From assembly GCA_035369845.1 (NCBI GenBank), contig DAOOVD010000002.1, positions 62,001 to 126,000 of the forward strand: a stretch of DNA of 64,000 bases, read 5' to 3'. A program made the position numbers and the translations under genes. The DNA comes from DAOOVD01 sp035369845. Its GTDB lineage: Bacteria; Bacillota; Desulfotomaculia; Desulfotomaculales; Pelotomaculaceae. Under the pieces are notes generated by a model, which worked only from the letters and a program-made list of their open reading frames with translations, was not told the DNA's origin and ran no database searches. The stretch's first letter is position 1. Each line of letters begins with the position of its first letter. Positions 42,848 through 51,483 of this stretch are shown here, piece by piece.

Positions 42848-44386
42848 TCAACCCCCGAAACCCAGCTTGCCCAGTATATCGTTCAATTCCCTGTCCACCG
42901 CCCGCCGTTCTTCTTCCACCTCGGCCAGTTCGACCAGGATTTCCTCCACCGGCCGGTATTCCTCCTTCCCGTTGACTGACACGTAGCGGGAAGGGCTGAG
43001 GTTGTAGTCGCTGCGGGCGGCTTCCTCGTTGCGGACGATTTTGCTCAGGCCCTCCTCTTCCCGCCAGTCGCAATAAATTTCATATACACTTTCTATATGA
43101 TCATCGGCGAGGTAGTTCTTCGGCCGCCCTTTGGCAAACAGTTTGGAGGCTTTGATGAGCAGAATTTCCCCCTGGTGTTTTTTGGCCTTGTTGATGACCA
43201 TGATGATACCCGGCGCGGTGGTGTTGTAAAACATGTTTTCGGGCAGTAAAATGACACATTCCACCAGGTCGTTTTCCACAAACACTTTCCTTATGTCCCG
43301 TTCCCGGTTGGAGCCCTGGTTGCCGCTGCCCCGGGAAACGGAACCGGTGTCCAAAACCACGGCCATCTTGCCATTTTCTTTCAGGGAGGCGAACATGTGC
43401 TGGATCCATCCCCAGTCGGCGCTGGAGGCCGGCGGGATACCGCCAAATTTAAACCGGTCAAATGGGTCTTCCTCATATATGGAAAGGGGGAACTTCTGGT
43501 TCCACATGGGATTGGCGGTCACTTTGTCAAAAACCCGCAGGGAGCCGACGGTATTGGTAAAGGCCGGCCGGGCCATCGTGTCGCCCAGCCGGATTTCGGC
43601 CTCCAGGTCATGGATAAAGGCGTTCATTTTGGCCATGGCAAAGGTGGTGTAGTTGATTTCCTGGCCGAATATCTTCACCGGCGCGGTCAGGCTGTCGGTG
43701 CCGCAGGCGTCCCGGCAGGCCAGAACGCTTTTAATCAAAAGGCCGCCGGACCCGCAGGCCGGGTCGTAGATCTCGTCACCTGGTTGGGGTTCAAGGATGT
43801 ACGCCATGAGCCAGGCAACTTCCCTGGGGGTGTAGAATTCGCCGGCGCTCTGCCCCTGACCCTCGGCAAATTTGCGCAGCAGGTATTCATAAGCGCGCCC
43901 CAGAATGTCGGCCTCAACGTCTTTTAACCCCAACCGGTAACGGGAAAGGATCTGGATGAGTTTGTAAAGGCGGTCGTTATCAATAATAGGCTGACCGGCC
44001 GCGCGGGCGTTGAAATCCACGTGTTCAAAGATACCCTGCAGTTTGGGGTTTTCCCGCGCCACCGACCGCACGGCATCGGTCAGGTATTCTCCAATATCCG
44101 TGGCTTTTTGAGCAATGGCCGGCCAGCGGGCTGTTTCCGGGATATAAAACCGGACCAGGCCGTGATCCTCGTCAACCTGTTCAATAGCTTCTTCTCTGCT
44201 TCCGAAAATCTCTTCGGCCAGCCTGGCCACCTCGTCCTCAAAGACATCGGAAATGCGCTTCAAAAAAATCAGGGGCAGGATATAGTCTTTATATTTCGGG
44301 GCGTCGATGGGCCCGCGAATGACGCAGGCCGCTTCCCAAAGCCAGCTCTCCAGGGTGCTGAGTTCAAGGCTCGTGTTTTCGTTCAT
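42848..44386 (-). CDS. hsdM: Type I restriction-modification methyltransferase subunit HsdM
   Basis: N6-adenine DNA methyltransferase of 512 residues; start ATG at 44386 behind GGGAG. The N-terminal helical domain has YILPLIFLKRISDVFEDE. SAM motif I is IYDPACGSGGLLIKS near residue 210 after GEFYTPREVAWLM. The catalytic motif is ANPMWNQKF (NPxW in place of the common NPPF). It appears intact, but the specificity and restriction genes downstream are broken, so it is probably an orphan needing HsdS from elsewhere. Confidence 0.93.
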   Translation of the reverse strand: MNENTSLELSTLESWLWEAACVIRGPIDAPKYKDYILPLIFLKRISDVFEDEVARLAEEIFGSREEAIEQVDEDHGLVRFYIPETARWPAIAQKATDIGEYLTDAVRSVARENPKLQGIFEHVDFNARAAGQPIIDNDRLYKLIQILSRYRLGLKDVEADILGRAYEYLLRKFAEGQGQSAGEFYTPREVAWLMAYILEPQPGDEIYDPACGSGGLLIKSVLACRDACGTDSLTAPVKIFGQEINYTTFAMAKMNAFIHDLEAEIRLGDTMARPAFTNTVGSLRVFDKVTANPMWNQKFPLSIYEEDPFDRFKFGGIPPASSADWGWIQHMFASLKENGKMAVVLDTGSVSRGSGNQGSNRERDIRKVFVENDLVECVILLPENMFYNTTAPGIIMVINKAKKHQGEILLIKASKLFAKGRPKNYLADDHIESVYEIYCDWREEEGLSKIVRNEEAARSDYNLSPSRYVSVNGKEEYRPVEEILVELAEVEEERRAVDRELNDILGKLGFGG

Positions 44387-44460
44387 TGCTTGTGTCTCCC
44401 ACTTTAACCGGAGGAAATCAGGCCGCAAAATGGATAACTTTTAATTTGTCCCTGCAAACA

Positions 44461-45780
44461 TCATGTCTGGATTTTTTCCGGAACCGTTCCGTAAATGAGA
44501 GGCTTCGGTTCCGGTTTTTGATCTCCGACCGTATACGCCTGCAGGGCGATTTCCCTCGCTTTAGCCAGGCGCTCCGGGCTGTTGGCGTGCAGCACCGCCA
44601 AAGATTCCCCGGCCAGGACCCGGTCGCCGATTTTTTTGTTTAAAACTATCCCCACCGAGAGGTCGATTTCTGATTCTTTCTTCTCCCGGCCGGCCCCCAG
44701 CAGCATGGCGGCGCGGCCTATCAGTCCGGCGCGGACTGCCCCGATGTAGCCGGAACGCGGCGCCGGCAGGTCTTCCGATATAGCGGCGGCGGGCAGGAGC
44801 CCTTCCTCCCTGGTTACGCGCGGGTCGCCGCCCTGAGCGGCGACGAACTCCTCAAACTTTTCCAGGGCCATGCCGCTTTCCAACAGTTCCGTCAAAATCC
44901 GGCGTCCCTCTTCCACGCTGACGGTCCTGCCGGCCAGCAACAGCATCGCCGCGCCGAGCGCAAGGCAGATCTCTAGCAAATCCTGCGGCCCCCCGCCTTT
45001 CAGCGCGGCAACGGCCTCCCGCACCTCGAGGGCGTTACCCACGGCGCGCCCAAGGGGCTGGTCCATCCCGGTGACCAGGGCGACGGTGCGCCGCCCCACC
45101 CGGTTTCCGATTTCAACCATGGTTTCTGCCAGCCTGAAGGCGCTTTCCTCATCTTTCATGAACGCTCCCGAGCCTGCTTTTACGTCGAGCACGATGGCAT
45201 CGGCACCCGCTGCGATCTTTTTGCTCATGATACTGCTTGCAATGAGCGGCATGCTGTCTACGGTGGCGGTTACGTCGCGCAGGGCGTAAAGCTTTTTGTC
45301 CGCAGGCGCAAGATTTCCGGTCTGGGCGACGACAGCCACCCCGACTCTGCGCACCTGTTCAGTGAATTCGGCCGGGTCCATCACGGCCCTGAAGCCCGGA
45401 ATGGATTCGAGCTTGTCCACGGTGCCGCCGGTGTGACCGAGCCCGCGGCCGGACATTTTCGCCACCGGCACGCCGGCCGCGGCGATAAGCGGAGCCAGCA
45501 CTAGAGTGGTTTTGTCCCCCACGCCGCCCGTGCTGTGCTTGTCGACCTTTATCCCCCGGATTGCCGAAAGATCGGCCCGCCGGCCCGAATTGCACATGGC
45601 CATGGTCAGATCGGCGGTCTCCCTCCGGTTGAGGCCGCGGAAATATATGGCCATAAGCAGGGCCGAGGCCTGGTAGTCCGGGATGGCCCCTTCGGTGTAT
45701 CCTTTTACGAAGAATTCTATCTCGTCGCCGGTGAGCTCGCCGCCCTCTCTCTTTTTCATGATGATGTCGTACATCAGCAC
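44461..45780 (-). CDS. pdp: Pyrimidine-nucleoside phosphorylase
   Basis: Phosphorolysis of uridine and thymidine in nucleoside salvage, 439 residues. Start inferred as GTG at 45780, eight bases after GGGAGG, which aligns the first residues (MLMYDIIMKKREGGELT) with Bacillus Pdp. The family signature is GIKVDKHSTGGVGDKTTLV near residue 75, then KMSGRGLGHTGGTVDKLES. Partner of deoB just upstream. In many Firmicutes this block precedes dacF directly; here the hsd/dehydratase island follows. Confidence 0.94.
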   Translation of the reverse strand: MLMYDIIMKKREGGELTGDEIEFFVKGYTEGAIPDYQASALLMAIYFRGLNRRETADLTMAMCNSGRRADLSAIRGIKVDKHSTGGVGDKTTLVLAPLIAAAGVPVAKMSGRGLGHTGGTVDKLESIPGFRAVMDPAEFTEQVRRVGVAVVAQTGNLAPADKKLYALRDVTATVDSMPLIASSIMSKKIAAGADAIVLDVKAGSGAFMKDEESAFRLAETMVEIGNRVGRRTVALVTGMDQPLGRAVGNALEVREAVAALKGGGPQDLLEICLALGAAMLLLAGRTVSVEEGRRILTELLESGMALEKFEEFVAAQGGDPRVTREEGLLPAAAISEDLPAPRSGYIGAVRAGLIGRAAMLLGAGREKKESEIDLSVGIVLNKKIGDRVLAGESLAVLHANSPERLAKAREIALQAYTVGDQKPEPKPLIYGTVPEKIQT

Positions 45781-45851
45781 GTCCAAAACCTCCCGCAAAC
45801 CTTTTTTGACGGGCCGGGCACGCGGCAGCCTCGCGCCGGACGCCGGAAAAC

Positions 45852-47027
45852 TCATTTTTTGATCTTATCCCAGAAGCTCTTTCCAGCAGGGAATTTCAAG
45901 CTGAAAATACAAGCAACCGTAGCGGCCACGTCCGCAAAGGTTTCCCTGATCCCAAGGTCGACGCCGGCTTTCACCCGGTCTCCCATGACGAGCAGGGGCA
46001 CGTACTCTCTTGTGTGGTCCGTGCCGGGGGTGGTGGGATCGCACCCGTGGTCGGCCGTAATTATGATCACGTCGCCATCCCGCCGGGCCTCAATCAATTC
46101 GGCAATGCGGCCGTCCAGTTCCTCGAGGGCCCGGGCGTATCCGCGGGGATCGTTGCGGTGGCCGTACAGCATGTCAAAATCCACTAGATTCGTGAAAACA
46201 AGCCCTTCGCTTGAAGACTGCCGCATTAATTTCAGGGCACAGTCCAACCCGTCTCTGTTTCCCCTGGTTGTGAATGACGCGGTTATTCCCCGGCCGGCAA
46301 AAATGTCCCATATCTTTCCCACCGCCGTGACCGGTATACCGTTCTCCTTCAAGGTGTCGAGCAGCGTTTTGCCCGACGGTTTCACGGAAAAATCGTGCCT
46401 CCGTTCGGTCCTGCGGATACTGCCAGGCTTTCCGGCAAACGGCCTGGCGATTACCCTGCCGACAGCGTGCTCACCCGTCAGCATGTCCCGGGCGATCTTA
46501 CAAAAATGGTACAACTGCTCGACCGGAATTACCTCTTCGTGAGCCGCCACCTGGAACACGCTGTCGGCGGAAGTGTACACGATTGGACTGCCTGTCGCCA
46601 TGTGATCGGCGCCCAGTTCCTCTATTATTTCAGTGCCCGAAGCGGCTTTGTTTCCCAAAACCTTGCGGCCTATCCTGTTCTCGAATTCCCGTATCAGATC
46701 TTCGGGAAAACCGTAGGGGTATACCGGGAAAGGCTTTTCCAGTATGATACCGGCGATTTCCCAGTGGCCCGTCGTCGTATCCTTGCCGGCAGACTGCTCG
46801 GCCATCTTGCCGAAGGAGGCCAGCGGCCTTTCAGCCGGCGGCACGCCCTCAACCTCAATAATGTTTCCCAAGCCGAGCCGGCCCAGATTGGGAAGCTTGA
46901 GACCGCCCATCGCGCGGGCGATGTTGCCGAGGGTATTGCTGCCGGTATCGCCGTACCTGCCGGCATCCGGGAGCTCGCCTACTCCCAGGCTGTCCAAAAC
47001 AAACAGCGCTACCCTTGCATTCACCAT
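45852..47027 (-). CDS. deoB: Phosphopentomutase
   Basis: Interconverts (deoxy)ribose 1- and 5-phosphate; two-metal enzyme of the alkaline phosphatase superfamily, 391 residues. ALFVLDSLGVGELPDA at the start carries metal ligands, and NTLGNIA, AGKDTTTGHWEIAG with the phospho-accepting Thr, LVDFDMLYGHRND and VIIITADHGCDPTTPGTDHTRE (in parts) follow. Lies between xerD and pdp as in Bacillus drm. Confidence 0.96.
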   Translation of the reverse strand: MVNARVALFVLDSLGVGELPDAGRYGDTGSNTLGNIARAMGGLKLPNLGRLGLGNIIEVEGVPPAERPLASFGKMAEQSAGKDTTTGHWEIAGIILEKPFPVYPYGFPEDLIREFENRIGRKVLGNKAASGTEIIEELGADHMATGSPIVYTSADSVFQVAAHEEVIPVEQLYHFCKIARDMLTGEHAVGRVIARPFAGKPGSIRRTERRHDFSVKPSGKTLLDTLKENGIPVTAVGKIWDIFAGRGITASFTTRGNRDGLDCALKLMRQSSSEGLVFTNLVDFDMLYGHRNDPRGYARALEELDGRIAELIEARRDGDVIIITADHGCDPTTPGTDHTREYVPLLVMGDRVKAGVDLGIRETFADVAATVACIFSLKFPAGKSFWDKIKK

Positions 47028-47058
47028 CAACGCCCCCGTTTTTTCTTGTGTTAAAAAA

Positions 47059-47946
47059 TTAAGCTCTTGGATGAGCGCGTTCGTAAACCTCTCTGAGCCT
47101 TTTTTTGGTCAGGTGGGTATAAATCTGCGTGGTGCTGATGTCAGCATGTCCCAGCATTTCCTGGACTGAACGGAGATCCGCCCCGTTTTCCAGCAGGTGC
47201 GTGGCAAAAGAATGCCTCAGCGTGTGAGGAGTAATTTCGGTTTTTATCTTTGCCTTGCAGGCGTATTTTTTTAAGATCTTCCAAAAACCCTGTCTCGTCA
47301 GCCTCCTCCCGCGGCTGTTGACAAACAGGGCCGGTTCGCTCCTTTTTTTCATTATTTTGCTTCTGCCCGCGGCAAGATATTCTTTTATAAAGCGGACGGC
47401 AGCGCCGCCCAGGGGGACGATACGCTCTTTTGAGCCTTTGCCGAGACAGCGGATGAAGCCGTTCTCCAAATTAACCTGCTCCAGGTTCAGCGAAACCAGT
47501 TCGGACACCCTGATCCCGGTGGCGTACAGCAATTCCAGCATGGCCTTGTCTCTCAAGCCGGCGGGGTCGGTCACTGACGGCTGGCCCAGCAAAAGATCCA
47601 CCTCACCGGTTGAAAGCACTCTCGGCAGCTTTTGCATCAGTCTCGGTGACTCCAGGTCCGTTGACGGGTCTTTTTCCAGAAACCCCTCTCCCACCGCAAA
47701 CCTGTAAAAAGACCGCACGGCGGCAAGCCGGCGGGAAATGGTGGCGGGAGACCGTCCGTTCATTTGAACGTAAAAAAGATACGACATGACGGTATCCCTG
47801 CCCGTCTCGCGAAAGGAAGCAACCCTCTGCTTTTTGCAGAAGGAAACGTACTCCTTCAGGTCCGACCGGTAGGAAGCCAGGGTGTTCTTCGAAAGCCCGC
47901 GTTCAACCGACAGGTAATAGATGAATTCCTCAACCGTCTTTTCCAT
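47059..47946 (-). CDS. xerD: Tyrosine recombinase XerD/RipX
   Basis: Chromosome-dimer recombinase, 295 residues from the ATG at 47946; MEKTVEEFIYYLSVERGL is typical XerD. Catalytic residues are in YATGIRVSELVSL (Arg), TPHTLRHSFATHLLENG (His-x-x-Arg), GHADISTTQIYTHLT (His and Tyr). Partner of xerC at 13612. The deoB-xerD-spoIIM neighbourhood is conserved in Bacillus. Confidence 0.95.
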   Translation of the reverse strand: MEKTVEEFIYYLSVERGLSKNTLASYRSDLKEYVSFCKKQRVASFRETGRDTVMSYLFYVQMNGRSPATISRRLAAVRSFYRFAVGEGFLEKDPSTDLESPRLMQKLPRVLSTGEVDLLLGQPSVTDPAGLRDKAMLELLYATGIRVSELVSLNLEQVNLENGFIRCLGKGSKERIVPLGGAAVRFIKEYLAAGRSKIMKKRSEPALFVNSRGRRLTRQGFWKILKKYACKAKIKTEITPHTLRHSFATHLLENGADLRSVQEMLGHADISTTQIYTHLTKKRLREVYERAHPRA

Positions 47947-48118
47947 CGAATACTCCCGCAAAAAAATTCTCCGGGTTCCGCCCCTGAGTCAAAGGGTGCG
48001 GACAGAACCTGAATAATATATTTCCACGTTCAGTCGCGCAATCCTCCAAATCCCGGCAGGCGGCAATCTTTTGTGGTGGCGGGGAAAAACATGTCGCGCC
48101 CGGCAAGAGCGCCGTGTG

Positions 48119-48751
48119 CTAATTGAAAACGGTGTTAGCCGCCGTCTTTACCAGCGCCGGGGTGACGTACACTTCGACCAGGACCGCCGTGCAGGAAAAA
48201 ACAGCCACCATCAGCATAAAGCAACTGTACAGGACAAAGCTCGGCCAAACCGCCGTCTTTGAATTGAAAAACCTCTTCACGAGAATAAGTGCGAAGGAAA
48301 GGGAGGCCGCGCTCCCGAAGAGCAGCGCCGGTATGAAGAAAATGTTTTGGGGAAGGACTGCCGCGCAGGCCAGAACAACCCCCGGTAAGCCCTTTCCCTT
48401 CGTCAGAAAGCCGATTGCAAATCCCAGGACGAAGCCGCGGGTGAACACTATTCCCAGCATTACCGGTACGCCGATAATGGTTAGCCCGAGGAGGTACAGG
48501 GAGGCGATTAACGTAATATCTTTGACGAAGACATCCCTCGTCATCCTGGCCGTATCTACCTGAATCATTCCGGCCTGCTGGATGAAGCGGTCCAGATAAC
48601 GGCCCAACTCATACGCCTGCTCATCCTGCATTCTCTCCACCCCGAAAAAGCCGGTAACCGTTCCCCCGGCAAAAACCGCCACAACTACGAGATAAACCGG
48701 CCAGTTATATTTAAAGGAATTCGCCAGCAAAGCCCGCACCCATTTCGACAA
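48119..48751 (-). CDS. spoIIM: Stage II sporulation protein M
   Basis: Membrane component of the DMP engulfment machinery (SpoIID-SpoIIM-SpoIIP), 210 residues with about five hydrophobic segments, beginning VYLVVVAVFAGGTVTGFFGV near residue 18 and including GIVFTRGFVLGFAIGFL. TTG start at 48751 behind GGAGG. It lies upstream of xerD and is divergent from the mciZ-like gene. Mother-cell SigE control is known in Bacillus; no clear SigE promoter was seen on this strand. Confidence 0.94.
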   Translation of the reverse strand: MSKWVRALLANSFKYNWPVYLVVVAVFAGGTVTGFFGVERMQDEQAYELGRYLDRFIQQAGMIQVDTARMTRDVFVKDITLIASLYLLGLTIIGVPVMLGIVFTRGFVLGFAIGFLTKGKGLPGVVLACAAVLPQNIFFIPALLFGSAASLSFALILVKRFFNSKTAVWPSFVLYSCFMLMVAVFSCTAVLVEVYVTPALVKTAANTVFN

Positions 48752-48820
48752 ACTTATTCCTCCTAGAGACCTTTCCGTTTATTAATTTCTATTGGCCAGT
48801 CCTTCTCTTTATGACAGGCG

Positions 48821-48849
48821 GCATAATTGTCCGCCCGCTTTCATATATA
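48821..48849 (+). promoter_or_regulatory. SigE-like promoter for the mciZ-like gene
   Basis: Plus strand GCATAAT (48821-48827, fits kmATAwT), 14-base spacer, CATATATA (48842-48849, near CATACAHT). Predicted start near 48856, 29 bases before the ATG. SigE is the mother-cell factor known to drive mciZ in Bacillus. Confidence 0.55.
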
Positions 48850-48884
48850 TCTTTTGACTGTTTTGACAGGGAGAGTTTTCCGGT

Positions 48885-49013
48885 ATGAAAGTCTACGCCC
48901 AAAAAGACGGCATTTTCGTCTGCGGCAAAATAAAAGAGGTCCGGCTTCTGCTGCGGGCTTACGCCGGCAGGTACCGGACCCTTAGTGAACTGCTGCTGAA
49001 TCTGATCAATTAA
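48885..49013 (+). CDS. mciZ: MciZ-like mother-cell inhibitor of FtsZ
   Basis: A 42-residue peptide on the plus strand, divergent from spoIIM, with an upstream GGGAGA. It begins MKVYAQKDGIFVCGKIKEVR and continues LLLRAYAGRYRTLSELLLNL. An ungapped comparison with Bacillus subtilis MciZ (40 residues, recalled from memory) matches M1, K2, V3, G9, G14, K15, E18, R20, L23 and Y26. MciZ caps FtsZ filaments in the mother cell so no second septum forms. The stop overlaps by three bases the stop of the convergent peptidase gene at 49010. Confidence 0.7.
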   Translation: MKVYAQKDGIFVCGKIKEVRLLLRAYAGRYRTLSELLLNLIN

Positions 49014-50131
49014 ATCTGTTTCTGCGCCACCTTTACTATTTCGAACAGGTAGCGGGCATTTCCGGCAAGATCGCTCACGTTTATGTACTCTTCGGTGGTG
49101 TGGGGCTTTTTCATGCCTATGCCCAACACTGCGGTGCTAATCCCCCTGCTGTTGAAAATGTTCGCATCGCTGCCGCCCCCCGTTTTTCCCAGTAAGTACG
49201 TCAAACCCAAGTTTTCGGCCGCCCTGACCGCGATCTTTACAGGCGGTGCTTCTTCCCCCAGGTCAAAATCCAGGTAAAGCGTCTCAACCTTTATGTCTGC
49301 ACTGGCGCCGAACCGGCTGGCAGTCTCCCTGATGGCCCGGCATATGCTCTCCGTCTGCGCCTTTCTCTTTTCCGCGTTCAGGCTTCTTGCCTCTCCTTCC
49401 AGCGAGACGCTGTCGGGCACTATATTTACGGCTTTTCCGCCCGCAATGACACCTATATTGCTGGTTGTCTCGTGGTCTATGCGGCCGAGCTTCATCCGGG
49501 CGATCGCGTGTCCTGCCACCTCAATGGCGTTAATTCCGTCTTCGGGGTTGATCCCGGCATGCGCCGCCCTGCCTATTATGGTCGCTCCGATTCTATCCTG
49601 GGAGGGAGCCCTCGTTATAATTGTCCCCGGCGGTCCATCGCTGTCGAGAACAAAGCCGGTCCTCGCCTTCAAAAGACTGAAATCGAGGTTCTTGGAACCG
49701 AACAGGCCTCCCTCCTCCCATATCGTAAATACCACTTCAATGCCCCCGTGCTCGATGCGGTTCTCTTTCAGCAGTCTCAGAACTTCAAGAATAGCCGCGA
49801 TACCCGCCTTGTCGTCGGCGCCCAGGACAGTGTCTCCGGACGAACGGATCACCCCCTGCTCAATCACGGGTTTCACGCCGGAACCCGGTTCAACCGTGTC
49901 CATATGCGAGCACAGCATTAAAACGGGTCCTCTGCCGCTACCGCTCATCCTGCCGATGATATTGCCCGTATCGGAGCCCACCAAGGTTCCGGCCGCGTCC
50001 TCATAAACCTCCAGGCCCAGTCCGGCAAGCTTTGCTTTCAGCCGGTCCGCGATCTGCCTCTCTTTGCCGGAAACGCTGTCGATGCCCGCCAGTTCGAGAA
50101 ACTCCTTTACGATCCGCTCAGTATTTACCAT
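49010..50131 (-). CDS. M20-family zinc peptidase (YqjE/tripeptidase-like)
   Basis: Two-zinc aminopeptidase of 373 residues from the ATG at 50131 after GGTGG. Metal ligands are in LMLCSHMDTVEPG (His, Asp), LGADDKAGIAAI (bridging Asp), TIWEEGGLFGSKNL (catalytic Glu pair) and KPHTTEEYINVSDL (His). It resembles PepT-like/YqjE proteins. It follows korC closely and may be co-transcribed, supplying amino acids for the oxidoreductase route, though this link is inference. Confidence 0.88.
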   Translation of the reverse strand: MVNTERIVKEFLELAGIDSVSGKERQIADRLKAKLAGLGLEVYEDAAGTLVGSDTGNIIGRMSGSGRGPVLMLCSHMDTVEPGSGVKPVIEQGVIRSSGDTVLGADDKAGIAAILEVLRLLKENRIEHGGIEVVFTIWEEGGLFGSKNLDFSLLKARTGFVLDSDGPPGTIITRAPSQDRIGATIIGRAAHAGINPEDGINAIEVAGHAIARMKLGRIDHETTSNIGVIAGGKAVNIVPDSVSLEGEARSLNAEKRKAQTESICRAIRETASRFGASADIKVETLYLDFDLGEEAPPVKIAVRAAENLGLTYLLGKTGGGSDANIFNSRGISTAVLGIGMKKPHTTEEYINVSDLAGNARYLFEIVKVAQKQI

Positions 50132-50177
50132 AAGCTGCACCACCCGGTACGCATATAGAAGCCTTGATATAATTTGA

Positions 50178-50735
50178 TTATTTCCATTCCTCTTTATGCT
50201 TTCTTCCCAGTGCGGCCCCTCTTTCCAGCGCCCTGACGTTAATTTCAATCATGGCATGGTGCCTCGCGGGCAGGACCGCCTTCAGGGAGCGCTTTACGGC
50301 GTCCACCGTTACTACACCCGTCAGTTCCACCAGCGCGCCTAGAATGATGTTGTTGGCTACCATGGAATTGCCCAGCGCTTCCGCCTCTTCATTTGCCCTG
50401 ATCTCAACGACCTTTACGTCCTCTCTTCCGACCGGCAGGTCGACCAGCGAACTGTTGATTATTATTATTCCGCCTGGCACAACGGAATTTTCAAATCTTT
50501 CCAGCGAAAAATTGTTCATTGCCACCAGGACGGAAGGCTCCTCCACAATAGGTGAACTGATCTGGCGGTCAGAGATGGTGACGCCGCAGTTGGCTATTCC
50601 GCCCCTTTTTTCCACCCCGTAGACGGGGACGTATGAAACATGCCTTCCTTCGGCCACACCCGCATGCGCCAGCAACTGCCCGGTCGAAAGCGCTCCCTGC
50701 CCGCCGAAACCGGCGATGTAGATTGCCTCCCGCAT
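50178..50735 (-). CDS. korC: 2-oxoacid:ferredoxin oxidoreductase gamma subunit
   Basis: Gamma subunit, 185 residues, of the enzyme that oxidises 2-oxoglutarate or a related 2-oxoacid to acyl-CoA with ferredoxin as acceptor. IYIAGFGGQGALSTGQLLAHA at the start (in parts), YGVEKRGGIANCGVTISD and MVANNIILGALVEL are typical. It is the fourth gene of korDABC, one base after korB. Confidence 0.93.
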   Translation of the reverse strand: MREAIYIAGFGGQGALSTGQLLAHAGVAEGRHVSYVPVYGVEKRGGIANCGVTISDRQISSPIVEEPSVLVAMNNFSLERFENSVVPGGIIIINSSLVDLPVGREDVKVVEIRANEEAEALGNSMVANNIILGALVELTGVVTVDAVKRSLKAVLPARHHAMIEINVRALERGAALGRKHKEEWK

Positions 50736-50736
50736 G

Positions 50737-51483
50737 TTATATCACCCCCACGGGCGTCTTGTATTCACCGAGCGGATAATAGGGAACCATGTTCTCTTCC
50801 AGCCACCTGACCGCCTCCAGGGGCGACAACCCCCAGTTGGTGGGGCAGGCGGACAGTATTTCAACAAGGGAAAATCCTAGGCCCCTCATCTGGACTTCAA
50901 ATGCCTTTCTTATCGCTTTCTTTGCGCTGATTATCGCCCTCGGACTGTGCACAGCCGCTCTGGCAATATATGCGGAACCGTCAAGCGGGGTGAGCATCTC
51001 GCAAATTTTCACCGGAAAACCGTTTATGTCCTTGTCCCGGCCACCGGGAGTGGTCTTCGTGACCTGACCCATTATCGTCGTCGGCGCCATCTGTCCGCCC
51101 GTCATGGCATAAATGGCGTTGTTGATGAAAATAACCGTTATCTTTTCGCCCCTGGCCGCGGCGTGCACTACTTCACCGGTTCCTATGGCCGCAAGGTCTC
51201 CGTCACCCTGGTAGGTGAAAACCACCCGGTCCGGCAGGACCCTCTTGATTCCGGTCGCCACGGCGGGCGCCCTGCCGTGCGAACCCTGGAACATGTCGAC
51301 GTCGAAATAATCCATCACAAACACCGAACAACCCACCGGAGCGACCCCGATGGTCATATCGCGGATGCCCAGTTCGTCGATGACCTCCGCTATCAGCCTG
51401 TGCGCAACTCCGTGCGTGCAACCGGGACAGTAGTGAAACGATACGTCCTTCAGCGACTTCGGCCTTGTAAACACTTTTTTCAA
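50737..51483 (-). CDS. korB: 2-oxoacid:ferredoxin oxidoreductase beta subunit (TPP-binding)
   Basis: Thiamine-diphosphate subunit, 248 residues. TTG start at 51483 overlaps the korA stop (TTGA) behind GGGAGG. HYCPGCTHGVAHRL near residue 15 and the TPP motif TYQGDGDLAAIGTGEVVHAA with NNAIYAMTGGQMAPTT are the signatures. It resembles KorB of 2-oxoglutarate oxidoreductases more than pyruvate enzymes, based on the short size and the korD-A-B-C order. Confidence 0.93.
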   Translation of the reverse strand: MKKVFTRPKSLKDVSFHYCPGCTHGVAHRLIAEVIDELGIRDMTIGVAPVGCSVFVMDYFDVDMFQGSHGRAPAVATGIKRVLPDRVVFTYQGDGDLAAIGTGEVVHAAARGEKITVIFINNAIYAMTGGQMAPTTIMGQVTKTTPGGRDKDINGFPVKICEMLTPLDGSAYIARAAVHSPRAIISAKKAIRKAFEVQMRGLGFSLVEILSACPTNWGLSPLEAVRWLEENMVPYYPLGEYKTPVGVI

